Below, one piece after another: positions 4,832 to 5,728 of a stretch of DNA of 5,728 nucleotides (positions are counted from its first letter, which is position 1; every line of letters begins with the position of its first letter). Origin of the DNA: Thermoanaerobaculia bacterium (GTDB taxonomy: Bacteria > Acidobacteriota > Thermoanaerobaculia > Multivoradales > UBA5704); the NCBI GenBank assembly GCA_025937035.1, contig JAICSG010000296.1:1-5728 (forward strand). Reading direction: 5' to 3'. A program made the translations under genes and the position numbers. The notes under the pieces are model-generated. The model made no database searches, had not been told where the DNA came from, and worked only from the letters and a program-made list of their open reading frames with translations.

Positions 4832-5728
4832 ATGCCCCCGACCCCACCCGCCCCCGCCTCCACCCCCAGGACCGACCCCCTCGCCGGCGGGGGCGAGATG
4901 GGGGCGCTCATGCGTTCGATCGACTGGTCGAAGACGGCGGTGGGGCCGGTCGAGGGGTGGCCGCAGAGCCTGCGCACGGCGCTCAGCATCCTGCTGGAGA
5001 CCGGGTTCCCGATGTATATCGCCTGGGGGCCGGATTTCACCCAGTTCTACAACGACGGCTACCGGCCGATCCTCGGCTCCACCAAGCACCCGGCGGCGAT
5101 GGGCTTGAGCACCCGGGTCACCTTCGCCGAGGTCTGGGACATCATCGGCCCGATGTTCGAGGGGGTGATGCGGGGCACGCCCACGACGGTGGTCGACTTT
5201 CTGCTGCCGCTCGACCGCCACGGCTTCGTCGAGGAGTGCTATTTCATCTTCTCGTACAGCCCCATCCGCGAGGAGGGGGGGAGCGTCGGCGGGATCCTCG
5301 TCACCGTCACCGAGACCACCGGGCGGGTGCTCGGCGCCCGCCGGCTCAGGACGCTGCAGGAGCTCGCCGCCCGCACCCAGAAGGCGGCCACCGCCGAGAT
5401 GGCCTGCGAGGCGGCGGCCGGCGTCCTGCGGGAGAATCCGGACGACCTGCCGTTCGGGCTGGTCTACCTCTTCGACGCCGGCGGCAAGGGGGCCACGCTG
5501 GCCGGCGCGGCGGGCCTGGAGCCGGGGAGCCCCGCCAGCCCCGCGCGGATCGACCTCTCGGCGGGGAGCCCGCTCTGGCCGCTGGCGGACGTCCTGCGGA
5601 CCGGCGAAACGCATGTCCTGGAGGAGCTCCCGGCCGCGGCGGGGCCTCTGCCGGCGCAGCGGGTGGCGGTGATCCCCGTGGCCCAGCCCGGGGAGGAGCG
5701 GCCGGCCGGAGCGCTGGTCGCCGCGATC
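4832..5728 (+). CDS. PAS-GAF sensor protein, probable histidine kinase N-terminus, 3' end outside window
   Basis: An open frame of 299 codons continues off the right edge. After a proline-rich start, GGGEMGALMRSIDWSKTAVG (19-38) and GWPQSLRTALSILL (42-55) match the N-terminal signature of a widespread class of multi-domain sensor kinases. The PAS-like domain continues with FPMYIAWGPDFTQFYNDGY (59-77) and ends near GGILVTVTETT (~163). A helical linker (~165-200) leads into a GAF-like domain (~200 onward; FGLVYLFDAGGKGATLAGAAG, then VAVIPVAQPG), cut by the window end. A kinase core, typical of this class, would lie beyond the window and is not seen. No membrane segment or signal peptide is present. 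An in-frame TAG at 4796 limits the start; ATG 4832 is chosen, though ATG 4898 and 4910 are alternatives within the conserved motif. Ligand unknown. Confidence 0.88.
   Translation, partial: MPPTPPAPASTPRTDPLAGGGEMGALMRSIDWSKTAVGPVEGWPQSLRTALSILLETGFPMYIAWGPDFTQFYNDGYRPILGSTKHPAAMGLSTRVTFAEVWDIIGPMFEGVMRGTPTTVVDFLLPLDRHGFVEECYFIFSYSPIREEGGSVGGILVTVTETTGRVLGARRLRTLQELAARTQKAATAEMACEAAAGVLRENPDDLPFGLVYLFDAGGKGATLAGAAGLEPGSPASPARIDLSAGSPLWPLADVLRTGETHVLEELPAAAGPLPAQRVAVIPVAQPGEERPAGALVAAI

Noticed and set aside
4767..5614. Open frames on both strands (4767-5108 plus, 4808-5614 minus) over the second sensor gene
   Set aside because: Both are Pro/Arg/Gly-rich shadows. The frame starting at 4832 encodes a clear PAS/GAF sensor and stays open to the window edge.

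Overview
The window is a GC-rich (roughly two-thirds G+C by eye), densely coding stretch of a bacterial chromosome. All four main genes are on the + strand: the 3' part of an M1-like metallopeptidase (1-1662), a soluble hybrid sensor kinase PAS-PAS-HisKA-HATPase-REC (1720-3627), an aldo/keto reductase (3788-4714), and the 5' part of a second PAS/GAF sensor protein that runs off the right edge (4832-5728). The mix of a non-canonical M1 peptidase, a hybrid kinase and GC-rich palindromic intergenic repeats would fit a high-GC environmental bacterium such as an acidobacterium or myxobacterium. That is an impression; no phylogenetic marker is present.

The peptidase-kinase junction (1656-1723) is unusually compact. 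The peptidase stop codon lies inside a strong Shine-Dalgarno-like GAGGTGAT. This precedes a 17-codon reading frame whose TGA overlaps the kinase ATG as ATGA. The kinase itself has no ribosome binding site, so coupled translation is plausible. A small AT-rich hairpin and a TATAAA hexamer lie directly in front of the kinase ATG, which leaves a leaderless promoter as a competing or additional explanation. Inside the kinase, the two PAS domains are a tandem duplication (about 80% identical, 128-residue period) with a 66-nt stretch that is perfectly identical.

The spacer 3628-3787 holds a five-unit array of a 9-bp repeat (GGACTGCAA type). It also forms the left arm of a long inverted repeat capable of a very stable hairpin. 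The reductase follows with a clear Shine-Dalgarno sequence. The spacer 4715-4831 is almost completely filled by a quasi-palindrome of about 100 bp made of four hairpins. Its two terminal hairpins are inverted copies that differ by two swapped base pairs, each compensated within its own stem. The second sensor gene begins directly after it, again without a ribosome binding site but with a TAGAAT hexamer seven bases before the ATG.

Functionally, the window pairs two signal-sensing proteins with two enzymes. Nothing in the sequence gives the signals sensed or shows that the four proteins act in one pathway. The most unusual content is in the non-coding junctions and the internal PAS duplication rather than in a new gene family.
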